Shown: positions 11,601-23,600, counted from the stretch's first letter. The stretch: DNA of 64,000 nt from Lamellibrachia satsuma (GCA_033239005.1 BSQZ01000036.1:4422001-4486000), one strand, 5' to 3'. Program-made: numbers and translations. Notes: generated by a model not told the origin, from the letters alone.

Positions 11601-14600
11601 TTTGGAATTCACTTGCTGTTAGTATTAAGTCAGTAAGAATATAAAATTTAACGGTCACCAGAAGACTTATCTTTTTAACCGTGTTTATCCTCCTTAACTC
11701 CCTGGAGTATTCATACATCTGTTGACAACTTTAATATTATAATATCAATTTCGAGTTTGTCTCTTTCATATTTATGCGCCTCTGAACAAAGGTTTTTGAT
11801 AGAAGTGTTCATGTCATTATTATTATGACACTATATTACCTTTGGTCCAGTGTCAGGAAGGTGCAGGATGTAGCTGAGATTGTTTGTGATGTGCATGTCG
11901 AGGGCTCGGGCCAGGTTCCATGGCTTGCAGATCCAATGATTATCTAAACCCCTAAGAAATTACAACATTCACATCTCTGCAATTAGTATGCGGTTGGGCC
12001 AAGAACTCGTGCGGCTTACAGAGATGGTAAAAGACTGGATGAGATTATATGATGGCTTGGACTATGGGGGGACAGTATTAACACAATACGTGCAATGTAT
12101 TGTATTAATTGCACGTATTGTGTTAATAATGCCATGTCATTGTTTCAGCACAAAAACTATCATATAATATCTGTGAAATGCTTAGAAGAAAATCGTTACT
12201 TCATTATCATATAATAGTTCTGTGAAGCAAACATTAATATTAGAAACATACTGAAAGTACATATTCGTCAGCATACCCTGATTCCCTGTGTTGAAAGTAC
12301 GAGACGAACTGAGGTAATTCAGTTTGAAGATTATACGTCGTTGCTAGCCATTTTGGATGTGTCTCGAGGTTGGCTTCACATGGAGGCTGGCAAATGGGGG
12401 TCCTGCGTGCAACCATTGCCATCAAGTCTTTCACGGTAACAACCATCTCAAAAGGGAATTGGTTGATTCGTTTCTGTGGTGTATCTTCACTGAAAGATCT
12501 GGCAAAACAGAGACTAGAAAGTCAAATCACTGCAGCAAACAGCGGGCTGATCACCTCTATTGGGAAGGCAAGATCACCCCAATTGTAGAAGTGATCAAAA
12601 TTAATAAATTGAGTTGGCATGGTCATGTGATGAGAAGAGCAGATGATTCTGTAATAAAGGTGACACGTGGAACTGTTTCAGCTCAAGCACTACAATAATC
12701 AGAAAGTTTAAAAAAATATAATACTGTGTTTCTGTTAATGCAAAGTATTGTGACCATTAATATTCGCTCTTTGACAGACAGTCAAAAGGTTAGCTTTAAT
12801 GTGTGTTTGTGAAAGCTACTAACAAATAATCAGAACACAAATTAACAATCTAATGTACAATCTATCAGTATGAACAGCCAACTTTTTGATATAACAAAAT
12901 TATAAGGCCCTCACAGACCTATTTAAGATCACAATAGACATACTGAAAATAACTTATATCTGTGACAGTTTTTGCAATTTAGTTATTCCGTTTGCAAGGA
13001 ATGGCACACATTGAAAATACTACCACATACTTGAAATCTCTCAGATATTCTTTTGTCCACAAAATGTCCGCTGTCTCCACTTCCTCCACAAACTCAAAGT
13101 GTTCATCCGTGAGGTACTGACTGATCTGATCAACGTCTGTGTACACTTTGATATGTCTGTCTTGTGGCAGAACCGGAAACTTCACATCTAGATTCGGGAC
13201 ACTCTCGTGAACTTTATATTTCTGAAGAAAAACAATTACTAATTATCTGCAGTTTTGTTTTAAATTTGTCCATATTGTACGTTATCAAATGTTGATTATT
13301 TTAGACGGGAATTAGCATAAAGATCTTTTATAGTTCACTGGCATTATTATTATTTTAATCTAATTACAAAAAACATCCACATTATCGTGACATTAGCAAC
13401 AGTATTCTTCAAAGAATTATTAACACAATTTATTCTGTAATACCATACAATGGTGTAGGAGATAATGTCACAAAAATAAGTATACACTGTCGTACATATA
13501 CTAGTATATAGATGGGATACTTGTAAGTACTCGTAACAGCTAGAAGTTTTAAGCTAGAAAAATATACAATTTTAGATACCGGTAATCTTACCAATTATAA
13601 TATTAATTTACATATTACCTTATTTAAACTGTGAGTGCAATTTAGTGATTCTTTATCTACTTAACTGACCATTATATCACAGAACAAAAAAATTTATGGA
13701 GCTATCAGAATGTACCAAAAAGAATTGTTCGTCCATTTCGCACTGTTCATAACTGAGATGTGTCCATGAGTGTGGATGCCACGGATTCAATCTAATCTGC
13801 CGCAGCAATGGGTCTGTGACTCCTTCGATGAAGTTTCTTGTTACTTCGTCTATAAAAATCAATGTAAGATTATTAGCAAGAAGACTCCGTAATCATATGA
13901 CATTATATGTGGCCTTAAGATAATAGATCCAGTAATTTAAGTACAACATGAAAATCACCAAACAGTAGAGGAATGCGCTTAAAGACAACAGATTCATGAG
14001 CCACAGTAAATATGTGGAACATTTGCACCTGAACACCTTTGGGCAATTTAGATAACTGATTAAACAGATTAAATAACTTATCATAATCCATGAGAAGAGG
14101 ACGAGGATTGTCTTATTTTAGACTTTAGAGCTGAACGATCATCTTTTAGTATCCCATAACAACAGTATTAAAATAACTGTTTTACAGGACATTGTGACAC
14201 TGAATTTGTTAAAATTGACAACATCTTATATACATAAAAACGTGTTACAATCATGACCTTTCATCGCGTAATACTATTGAAAATACATAATTTGTCAATT
14301 ACAAAAACTATGCTACTTCTGCAAGATATGTAGATATCACTTTATTGCAATTAATGACAGACCAATAAAATGTATGCATTTGAACGTGAAATATAATTTT
14401 TTATCGGTTCAGTCAACTTCCCTTTTTATACCATTTCTGTCAGTTAATACACTACAGAAATAAAGATTAAAAAATGAAGTATAACACCAAAATTGTTTGA
14501 CAATTTTGGCATTTTTATTATATAAAATCCCAAATAGCTCTATATGAGTTAACCAATGCAAATCGTTTTACATTCCCTCTAAGGAAACTATTGGTACGAG

Positions 14601-17550
14601 CCTCCATCTTCCAATGTTGTCATGGGCCACATGATGGTGAACGATATCTGAGCAGGGACGTAGTAGAACGGAACCAGACGAAAACTTGGGGTGTCCGAGT
14701 GCTGGATTCGACTACCAAACTCATCCATAATGTACCAAATTGGAACAGCGTCATCAGAACCCTGCAATGTTTTAGTACCAGTTACACATTTCACTAGCTT
14801 TGCAATTAAATGACAGATAAGTAGAAAGAAAAACACTGACAAACTTTTACATGCATATCTCATATTTGAAGTTTTATTAGTGTACACACACAAATTGGAC
14901 AGCTTCCAAACCATGTATGTGACATTGTGTACAAGGTCAATGACATAACACAAGTTGCTTGCTACATGTGCAATATTGGTAAATAATCTAATAATGAAAT
15001 AATGATACTTACAAGTGTGGCGTTTGCAATATTGTATGTTTGGTTGTATCTGAAATGTATAAAACTAATTATTGCAATACATTTAATGTGCAAAGCATTC
15101 TGTTACAAATAGATCTATGTTAGATGACAAAACTATGGTAATAAATATCAAAATGCAGCACTTGACTATTTGCTGAACCATTGTGTGAACAAGCAAGCAG
15201 ATATTGCTTATTCATCCAACCATTAACAGCTTCTCTGTTTATGGGAGCATATGGTGTAATAATCACACAATGCATGTATCACATAACCCATGCATTTGCA
15301 TACTTTACTGAACAGTGAAAATAGCAAATTTGTAATAAAATATGCTGTGTATATAAGTATTGCACAACAGAAAGTGCACAAACCAATTCAGTTACTGTGA
15401 AAACACCAAATAAAGGCTGATTTACATGAGCGATCTATGCCCAATCGGTCGACAATGCGAAAGTTGCACGACAGCTCGCAGCAAAACTGTCTGTGTCTTT
15501 ATAAAAGTAACATGCCTAGACATTGCGAGAGCAACCTTATTGACTTATGCCACTTTAGACTTGAGCTTTGATGAAAGGTCATAATGGTGCACCTGCTGTC
15601 AGTCATGTCAGTCACTGATTGACCGTTGCTTCAAAATCGTTGCTGACTTAGTCAAACAATTACATTGACATCTCGTGTTTACATGACCGATTCTTGCACT
15701 GCGATATCGCATTACACCATGTAAGTTGCCAAATTGAAGAAAGAAAAATTTCTCATGTAAGCCGGCCTTTAGTTTGCATTCAGACAATGTTTTGAGAGCA
15801 CCCATTATGCTCACTTCCACATCTCTGACATCACTGTGTGTATAAGTTCCTGGCAACTTTTCCCATGCAAGTCGATGTCCATGATAGCGGCCATCCTGGA
15901 GAGTAGACCGTCCACCTCCTCTAGTTGTCTCCGGGCCTGGTCTACTCTGTATGTCCAGGCATGGTCAATCAGGTAGATACTACAAACACATCCATGACTG
16001 TCAGTCACTCAGCTGAAAATTAACTGTAGTTTAATAAGATTGAACAAGACTGCCATCCTAATTAATTAATTATATTTTTATTGTAAACACCCCTTATTCT
16101 ATTTTTAGAGATATGCGGTGTCAAAATAAAATTTTATTTAAGCAAAACCACAGATCTATGGCAAGCGGACGAGGAAACCATTGGCTTATTGCGAATCCAA
16201 CAATTATTCATCCATGTGTAACCCACCCTTCTGAGATAGTTGTAAATTGTTTTTAAAACATATACACATTATTAGCATTTATGCGATCAGCTGATAATTT
16301 ATTCCATCAATTTATAATCCTTTGTAAGAATGAATAATTTCTGATGTCCAATCTACACAGTTCTTTCACTAACGTTACTTTGTGTCCTCTGTTTAATCTC
16401 CTTGCCTCTAGTGTTGCCAAACCACATTCTTTTAGGAGATTTTTTTAAACTAAGGTTTCTTAGTTCTGGAATCAGTTTAGTTGACGTCTATCTAATTAGT
16501 GTTTCTTCTTCTTCCGAGATTACACAGAATCTTACCAATCTTCAAATGTCAGACATAACGTAATCATAAAATGTTTAAAGTAATTTATGCTGTAATGGAA
16601 GTGTGGTAATTTAAAAATTACAATCACAAATTTCAGAATAATTAAAACAATACTCCTGTAACATGAATAAAAATGCTACCTTTCTAAAAAAAATTACACC
16701 CATAGATAAATAAATATTGTGTACACTTATTTCAGTTCAAATATGAGTTACTTGGCAGAAATACTTTCTTCCCTATTTCTGCCACCAGCAAGGCAGAAAA
16801 CCAACCCTGAATTAGAGTTATAATGCGCAAAAAAATCCTGGTAAAAACCTGCTCAAAGGCGCTAACATGCCTAACAATGTTCAAATGAATAAAAAAAATA
16901 ACCTGAAAATAAGCTTATATTTTAAGTTTATTTTATGTTTAAAAATAAATTAAACCAAGTATGTTAAAAAAATAGTGCTTACTGTGACGGGTCAGTCAAG
17001 TCAATGCCATCTTCTCTGTTTACAACAACTTGCCAGCTGTATTCACCCTCAGTATTGGTAGCACCCTCACTCTGGCCACCAGTGTTGTCTCCTACTGGTT
17101 GTCCTGCACCATCAGGCCCATCCCCTCCAGCAGTCACGCCATCACCATCTCCATTATTCACATTTTCAGCTTCGTCCTCACTGCATTCCTCTACTCGCTG
17201 GATCATGAAACTACTGCCTGCATCAAAAACCTGTCCAAAACAAACATGAGTTCTAACATGGTCCTACTTCAAACAACCCTTTTTTGGGAAGTGTTTTGAC
17301 TTTTGTCATGTTAGCGGGTGCTTGGACTACTCGGCCCACGGACAACTCGGCCTGGGACAACTCTGCCCAGTTCAAGACAGCTCGGCTCCAATTTTGAGAC
17401 AACTCGGCCCAATGATAAATTGTTATCGTTGTTGTTGCTAAATATTAACCTTGAATCCAAAATAATCACCACGATATTGTAGGTCTATGTCATATATTAA
17501 CGTATATTTGCAGAAGAAGACATATATATCACTTCTGCAAATATACGTTA

Positions 17551-17582
<32 letters not shown>

Positions 17583-19648
17583 CCGTGGGCCGAGTAGTCT
17601 AGCATTCATGAGGATCAGTGTCCCCTAACGGTGCTTGGACTACTCGCCCCACGGACAACTCGGCCCAATGATAAATTATATGATGACGCTTAGTTAAAGA
17701 TAGGTCGGCCCAGGTGACAGTGCGTGTCAGGCTGACGTCAATTACTATGACAAATCAAAGGACAGTGTCACCATTTTCAGGGTAATGTAACAATTTTAGG
17801 GTATTATAAGTGTTGGTAGGTGTACTATAATTATGGAGTACACTCTATAATGAATTTATACACTTGTATATGAAGATAAAAAAGTTTACCTTCAATAATC
17901 TCTAGAAAGTCAAAACGAAAACACACACGAAGCATTTTAGATCTTTATTAATGATAATAATAGTTTATTAATAATAATAATTAAATAATATATATATATA
18001 TATATATATACACGTTGATATATGACATAGGCCTACAATATCGTGGTGATTATTGCCAGGGTTACGGGTGATGTGTTTCAAGAATACATGGGATAACATT
18101 TGGATTCAAGGTTAATATTTAGCAATTTATCATTGGACTGAGCTGTCTTGACACTTTGGCCGAGTTGTCTCAAAATCGGAGCCGAGCAATTTATCATTAG
18201 GCCGAGCTGTCTCGACATCTGGGCCGAGCTGTCTCGACACCTGGGCCGAGCTGTCCCGGGCCAAGTTGTCCGTGGGCCGAGTAGTCTAGAATTCATGTTA
18301 GCGTGTTCACAAATAGAGACCACCAGCTGTGTAAGCAATGTAACTGAGTCCATGTGGACCACAAACATTTACCCCCTGTGGGGTATTTTAATTCCCCCCA
18401 GCACTAACACTAATTTACAGGCAGGTAGGCAAATTTCCAAAAATATAACTAATATATCATAACTAACTGTGTAAATAATATTGATTGTCATAAATTAATG
18501 TTATAAATGGCAAAATCATGATATGAACATAAATAAAAGAGGTAAAATATATGCTAAATATGTAGACATTGTAATAATGCTAATGCATTGCATAGTCAAG
18601 TCAACTTACAAATATGTCACCAATAACAAGTTAACAAATGTAAACATGCGCAGGTCGTGCGCGACCTAGGCAAAAAAATTCGCCCCGCTCTTCGTCTCTG
18701 GGGCGAAAGTCTCGTGGGGCATTTGCTAACTCGGCGATTTGGCAGTTCCGTAGCCAAATGGCTACGGAACTAATAACTTAAGTTTTAAAACCGATACGCA
18801 CTAACCGTTTCACATGTGTATTCTGTGACATACAACCGACACTTGGGCGTCAAGAAACTGAAGAAATGTGCTCCAAATAATTACTTATGAGTACTTTTAT
18901 CGGTCACACAGAAAAGATTTCATAAATAGCCGCCATACTGTGCACGTGATGTTGCCTTTGGGTCACATGATCTAACGCGATCTTGTGTAGAATGAGGCCA
19001 GAATGGGCCAGCAGCACAGAAATAAATAAAACACCCGTTAGTAAGTTAATAGTTTATAGGGGCATTATTAATGATGTAACTCTATGGCCAGCAGACGGCA
19101 ATTCTTAGCGTGACCTTATATAGATCTATGGAAATCCCGCATGCCTTTCTCGCTCACAACAACATCCGGTTATAAACAAACCTTGACAAGCACATGCGTT
19201 CTGACAAAAAGGTAATAATTTCACACTTTTACATGGTTATTGTCAGGTAACTTTAGTGATATACATATAAGAATGCATACAGACACGAAAGACGTGTTTA
19301 TTGCTCTGTTTATGGCGTTTTTGTAAGGTTTCACGTTTCATGAAAATACTTACGTTTCGGCCGAGCGAGCTCTTCGCCCTATAGTAGCAAAAGCCAGATA
19401 GAAAAACATTGTAGGGCGATTGACTTTGCCTATGCGCGACCATGCTGAAGCGGGCGATAATATAAGTTTATGGAAGATTACTTATAATAAGAAAGTAAAC
19501 AGACCTCCTCTTTCAATTTCTCATAAAGGGCATGCCAATATCTCTCGGGAACCGCAGATTCTCCAAGCTGAACTTTGTGAAGACTGACGAAATCTGCAAA
19601 ATTCAAACAGCTTTTTCCTTGCATGGTGGCCTCTGACGATTTCGCCAT
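8696..19648 (-). CDS. TTLL12: Tubulin-tyrosine ligase-like protein 12, complete, 14 exons
   Basis: Exons, 5' to 3': 19648-19505, 17230-16983, 15979-15815, 15049-15013, 14761-14602, 13849-13716, 13221-13031, 12489-12277, 11951-11840, 11126-10975, 10607-10526, 10011-9943, 9486-9348, 8844-8696. All phases agree, giving 664 residues (human about 644). Landmarks are VPERYWHALYEKL near the start, IYLIDHAWTYRVDQARRQL, VWYIMDEFGSRIQ-type IWYIMDEFGSRIQHSDTPSF, ELPQFVSYFQHRES, DNHWICKPWNLARALD, then the terminal TTL-like block LLECNFGLDLTRHCR and FSTLFLD. TTLL12 couples an N-terminal SET-like domain to a TTL-like domain and is thought to be a pseudo-ligase linked to tubulin and histone modification. 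Exon 2 carries a long acidic and Gly-rich insert. The exon 5 donor appears to be GC. A minus-strand AATAAA lies at 8619-8624. Confidence 0.96.
8869..9032. repeat. 43-bp tandem repeat, about 4 copies
   Basis: GTTGATTTAACAAGATTGCC begins at 8871, 8914, 8957 and 9000. It lies in TTLL12 intron 13, next to the last exon. The unit resembles the start of the dispersed repeat at 22805. Confidence 0.9.
10121..10437 (+). mobile_element. Foldback element with Penelope-like endonuclease fragment, copy 2
   Basis: It is homologous to 8262-8588: left arm with GAATTCTGGGACTTATTTCT and right arm with AGAAGAACTAATTAGTCCCAG inverted. The internal GATTGACAGAGAAAGTAACA matches copy 1, but the endonuclease frame is disrupted by a stop and indels. 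It sits in TTLL12 intron 11. Confidence 0.55.
10678..10828. repeat. Degenerate ~25-bp tandem repeat
   Basis: About six imperfect copies of CACTGTGGACAACTTGTGAC with an ACAAC linker. Located in TTLL12 intron 10. Confidence 0.8.
12073..12128. repeat. Perfect hairpin
   Basis: ATTAACACAATACGTGCAA and its exact reverse complement flank a short AT-rich loop. It lies in TTLL12 intron 8, about 110 bases upstream (plus strand) of exon 8, and is probably a miniature foldback remnant. Confidence 0.8.
12575..12698 (+). pseudogene. LINE C-terminal fragment
   Basis: The frame ITPIVEVIKINKLSWHGHVM followed by RRADDSVIKVTRG matches the post-RT stretch of many LINE ORFs (IxxKxxxxRLxWxGHVxRR). It is a short isolated relic antisense to TTLL12, in intron 7. 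Confidence 0.5.
14160..14590 (-). mobile_element. Second member of the 474-1556 MITE family
   Basis: The right end, GAGTTAACCAATGCAAATCG and then TTTTACATT, matches the right end of the element at 474-1556. Internal similarity continues through CAAATAGCTCTATATGAGTT and the region around ACGTGTTACAATCATGACC. It lies in TTLL12 intron 5, reaching almost to exon 5. Confidence 0.5.
15411..15772. mobile_element. MITE with ~20-bp terminal inverted repeats
   Basis: The left end TAAAGGCTGATTTACATGAG and the right end CTCATGTAAGCCGGCCTTTA are inverted copies (three mismatches). A second internal pair, built on TTTACATGA, GCGATC and CGATATCGC, gives more foldback structure. It is non-coding and sits in TTLL12 intron 3. 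Confidence 0.65.
16035..16480 (+). repeat. Dispersed repeat also present at 22805-23040
   Basis: Shared blocks include AAGATTGCCATCC-like and GGCAAGCGGACGAGGAAACC, then CATTGGCTTATTGCGAATCC and TTATTCATCCATGTGT. The pattern resembles the antisense of a LINE 3' region. It lies in TTLL12 intron 2. Nothing else is evident in 16480-16980. Confidence 0.6.
17317..18293. mobile_element. 977-bp DNA transposon with long inverted repeats and 10-bp flanking duplication
   Basis: Outer arms carry GACTACTCGGCCCACGGACA on the left and its complement at 18258-18288. Arm similarity continues inward through the CTCGGCCCAATGATAAATT block and CACGATATTGTAGGTCTATG (inverted near 18020-18050). CATGTTAGCG occurs at 17307-17316 and again at 18294-18303, flanking the element directly. 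A further pair of ends at about 17580-17650 suggests an inner or tandem copy. There is no transposase frame. Long arms plus a 9-10-bp duplication resemble Mutator-like elements, but the outermost 8 bases of the arms do not match. TTLL12 intron 1. Confidence 0.65.
18957..19433 (+). repeat. Dispersed ~465-bp repeat, copy B
   Basis: Direct-orientation relative of 5852-6314, about 13 kb away. It lies at the 3' side of TTLL12 exon 1, inside intron 1. Confidence 0.75.
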
Positions 19649-20339
19649 CTACTGGATAATATCACAACACTATTGAAATGTGTGAAATGACTAAGCCGGA
19701 ACCAAGCTTGGAAATAATTAACTTGTTCGGCTTCCGGTAACATTCTCAACTATTTTGGATTTCCTCCCCAGGTGCAGTCTTCTAATATACACACACCTGT
19801 ACACACGTACGTTGTTTCTAGGAAATCTACAAATACACGATAGGCAGGGCAACACCCACTAGGTGGCGCAACTATTTTGACTCCTTAAGAATCCCCAGAT
19901 TGTAAGGGGCAAGGCCGTTGACTGTAGTTTGGATTACCTCTATACAGTTCTGATAACTTTCTGGCACTTTCTTTCCTTTCTAAAGTTCTTTATAAACTTT
20001 CTGGTGCTTGGTTGTACCATGAATAATGAAGTAGGTTAGCATAGGCCCTACACTATAAGCCTAGTCCAGTTCTCGGAAGGGATCGATTAGGGAACGGCAT
20101 CGCATTAATGAATGTCCTTTAGGATTACTATACCTTTTCTTAGGATTACTATCATTAAGACTTTAAGACATCGTCTTGATAAGTTTACAGAATATGAAAT
20201 CCAGATACGTAGATACTTGATGTTAATGTATGCAAAACGTTTCCTATAAAGGCAATGGGTTAGATCTAGTTCTTCTTCTCCGGGGTCTTTGACTAAGTTC
20301 CCCACCAACGCCTACCCCATGCATCTGTCCTATCCAGAG

Positions 20340-21500
20340 TACACAAGGCACCGTCATAGGCCCCCTTCTCTTTCTAACCTATATCAACGATCTACGTGAT
20401 GCAGTCCGACATTCCAATGCCAGACTTTTCGCAGATGATGAAGAAAACCACTCTCCTTCAGATGACAGTTGTCTTTAATCAGGAAAAGATCAACTGTTGC
20501 ACTCTGAAAGGAGTAACAACATAACATGAATACCAAATACTAGCTAACTAAGCTAAACAGCATTGACAGTGAAATGTGCTTATAGTAATGTATCTTGTAC
20601 CTCAATGTAATGTCATCAGCACAAAGTGTTCACTGTCGACCCATTCGTGTGGCAGGCTACGGGTATAATGTACTAGTGCAATTGACTGCAGTGGGCATTT
20701 GATGTCCAACCATGCATAACGATACGCATCACTGACCAGTGACTACCACATATCTATAGGCCATATACTCGTAGGCTACTTGCTACATCTCATCCATCAG
20801 ATGACAGCCTTTCCTACAGAAGAATTAAGGACCACCAAGACCAGGACCTACTTCAAGAAGACCTTGACTCCTTGGAAGAGTGGGAACACACCTGGCAAAT
20901 GAACTTCAACACGAGCAGATGCAACGTCATCCGGATAATGCCCAACAAACGTAGGTAAACCCTAACATTCAGCTACTCTCTCCATAGTCAAACACTGGAA
21001 ACGAGAAGCACCAGAAAATACTTGGGCATCAACATCAGCAGTGATATTTCCTGGTCCACCCATGCAGAGGATGTAGCGGCAAGAAAAAACCGGATTCCTG
21101 TGAAGAAACTTCAGAGTGTGTAAAGTCAAGTCAGCGACCTATACCACCATGGTACGTCCCACATTCGAGTACGCCTCGGCTGTCTGGGATCCGCACAAGC
21201 AAAAAGACTACCAACTCCTTGAAAAAAGGCCATCGCCGAGCAGCCAGGTATGTGAACAACAACTACACGGACAGATCACCAGGCAGCGTAACATCTACGC
21301 TCGAACATCTGAAATTGACAAGTCTGGAACATCGAAGACGACAGATCCGTCTGGGGATGCTCTGCAAAATCAACAGAGACCTTGTAGACATCAACCCAGC
21401 AAGTTTCTTCCACTACTCTGAATTAAGGACCAGAGGAACAGATCCAATACCTAGCTGCCATATATCTCATCAGCCCCTTCACTGGAATCCTTCCAGATAG
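20340..21500 (+). pseudogene. LINE reverse transcriptase, interrupted
   Basis: GTVIGPLLFLTYINDLRDAV and ARLFADDE give RT palm motifs. After an interruption at about 20440-20800 the match resumes with LLQEDLDSLEEWEHTWQMNF, the KYLGINISSDISWSTH block, ATYTTMVRPTFEYASAVWDP, RRAARYVNNNYTDRSPGSVT and RRRQIRLGMLCKINRDLVDI. Frame shifts occur at about 20960, 21120 and 21220. No endonuclease is present. The intergenic stretch 19650-20340 upstream of TTLL12 holds no recognised gene; it should contain the TTLL12 promoter. Confidence 0.85.
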
Positions 21501-22017
21501 AATCGACTACACCGCAGTCTCCACAATCTGCAGCCAGTCCTCACCACTCCATAAATAACTTCAGATCATGTATATAGTTTTAATCTCAACACATGTCATT
21601 GCCCCGATAGTGGTGCAACGTCTTTTAAATTGAACCCCAGGCTCAGATCGGAACTACCAGTGGACACACATACCGCAGGCCTTATAACGCTCTTAAGGAG
21701 CCCAATTCTTGACAGTAAGAAGAAGTATGGACTTCGACTAATAAAGCCACATTGTGGTCTAACCTGAGATCTTATGGTAAAATAATATTGTTATCGGTAG
21801 TCGAGTCTTGACGACCATGAACGAAGTAGGGATAATATCTTGACTTGACACGATGACTTGTACAAGATGGTGTTGGGACGTTTCTGTACTGTTTACTGTT
21901 TAAAATGGTGTTAAACAGGGTGAAATCATTTCTCCCTATCTTTTTAACGTGTATACATGGATGACTTAAGTGTAAATCTGAACAAACTACGCATTGGTTG
22001 TCTTTATGCCACAGTTC

Positions 22018-22232
22018 ACTCAGCTGTATAAATGAGCACCTGGCAATACAGACAGTGGTGGAAATGTGAACGAATAGTCTTCGCGCAATTGCAGCGTGGC
22101 TAAATGCTTCCCAGAGAAGTTGAGATGGCCTTGGAATGAACATGTCTGCCAGGGGTGAAGTGTAAAATGCTTTGAGCGGTCCTACGGACTGGATACCGCG
22201 CTATATAAAAACTTACCTTTACCTTTTTTACC
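22018..22232 (+). mobile_element. tRNA-derived SINE family A, 3' part
   Basis: Landmarks are CTCAGCTGTATAAATGAGCA, GCAGCGTGGCTAAATGCTTC, a GTCTGCCAGGGG block and the end CGCGCTATATAAAAACTTAC with CTTTACC. The same order recurs at 23034, 60140 and, inverted, at 26755 and 26888. The tRNA-like head is missing here. Confidence 0.75.
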
Positions 22233-22234
22233 AT

Positions 22235-22680
22235 ATGATATATGCTGATGATCTGTATCTTTTTCACCTAGCCAAGCTAGTGTTTCTGGGCTGAGAAAAC
22301 TCACCGATTGTTATGCCGGGTATCTTACTTTATGGTTATTGATAACAAACCTCAAGACAAGAAAAATAGTCACCCTATTGCTATCAATAACCATACACTA
22401 CCTCACACTGAGAAATGTAAATACTTTGGCCATATTATAAGCAATAACCTTACGGATGATGATGATACTGCCAGGCAGAAAAGATGTTTTTATGCTCAGG
22501 CAAATGTTTTTGAAAAAAAAAATGGCGCTACAAATTATGTAAAATATTTTAACGAACGTATTCGCTCGTCAATATTTAGCCTTTTATGCCGTTTAGAAAG
22601 GTCCGATAATCTACTTTTGCGAATTATTTTCACACTTTTATTTATTACAGAAGTCCAATAATCAAATATTGGATCGATCA
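22235..22680 (+). pseudogene. Fragment of jockey-like LINE reverse transcriptase
   Basis: MIYADDLYLF-type text (the YADD active site) is followed, after frame changes, by HPIAINNHTLPHTEKCKYFG, HIISNNLTDDDDTARQKRCF and YAQANVFEK. This is the usual order after the YADD box of a LINE RT. The N-terminal and C-terminal parts are lost. Confidence 0.75.
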
Positions 22681-22804
22681 GTTGTATACTTTTAATACGT
22701 GACGTGTGTATTCTTATTATATATTGTTTTTCTTAACTTGTTTTACATGTACTCTTAATGCACGACGTGTGTATATTTATGTTTTACTTGTATATACATA
22801 TACA

Positions 22805-23033
22805 CAGTGATTTAACAAGATTACCATCCCAAACAACAAGTTCCAGATGGCAAGTGGACAAGGAAGCCATTGGCTTATCGAGAGTCCAACAATTTTCTCA
22901 TCTATGTGAGGCCCACCCTTATCAAATATCTGTCAATTCTATTTTTAAACACATTCACACTACTAGCAATAGCACAATCATTTGGCAGTTTGTTCCATTC
23001 ATTTATCACCCTCTGTGAGAAAGTGCCTCGGTT
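22805..23033 (+). repeat. Dispersed repeat related to 16035-16480
   Basis: Begins GATTTAACAAGATTACCATC and includes GGCAAGTGGACAAGGAAGCC and TTGGCAGTTTGTTCCATTCA. It directly abuts a SINE family A copy. Confidence 0.6.
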
Positions 23034-23235
23034 CAGTCAGCAGTATAGATGAGTACCTAGCTATGGACGGGGTGAATATGATGTGAACGAAGCCTTCGCG
23101 CAGTAATTGCAGCATGGCTGCAGGCTTCCTAGATAAGTCACGTTAGTGTTACAAGGAACAGGTCTGCCAGGTATTAAGTGTAAAGTATTCCTAAGGACTG
23201 AATGCCGCACTATTTAAGAACTTGCCTTTACCCGT
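23034..23235 (+). mobile_element. tRNA-derived SINE family A, 3' part
   Basis: GTCAGCAGTATAGATGAGTA starts the copy; GAAGCCTTCGCGCAGTAATT, GCAGCATGGCTGCAGGCTTC and the CTTTACC end follow. About 200 bases, truncated at the head. Confidence 0.75.
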
Positions 23236-23529
23236 GTATTGTTTCAACTATGTCAATTAGATATCTTTGCTGCAGGTTCCTGACAGGTAAACAGTGTTCC
23301 ACAATGGGGTGGACAAGGGTGTTGCTTTTTTCTCAAGAGTGCATCATCCTTTTTACAGAATCAGGCCACATTTACATGTAAAATCTGGAGACTATATATC
23401 TTGCCTTACATGAGCTTTCCTACATGTGATGCAATGAATTGATTATATTTGTGTATGCACTGTGAAATGCTAATTCATCAGTTTTTTACACTTCTTGCAT
23501 TTCCCATTCAACATGTTATTGTAGATTTT

Positions 23530-23600
23530 GTTGTATGTATATTGTCATGTTTTGTACGATATCGAAATGTTGAATAAACACCAATTCAATTCAATATCAC
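23530..23600 (+). mobile_element. LINE-like 3' tail
   Basis: GTACGATATCGAAATGTTGA leads to AATAAACACCAATTCAATTC, a short ATTCA-type repeat tail seen at LINE 3' ends. The interval 23600-24700 contains short open frames only and no gene that I can support. Confidence 0.5.

Noticed and set aside
17004..17299. Two plus-strand frames rich in Ser, Pro and Thr
   Set aside because: Antisense shadows of TTLL12 exon 2.
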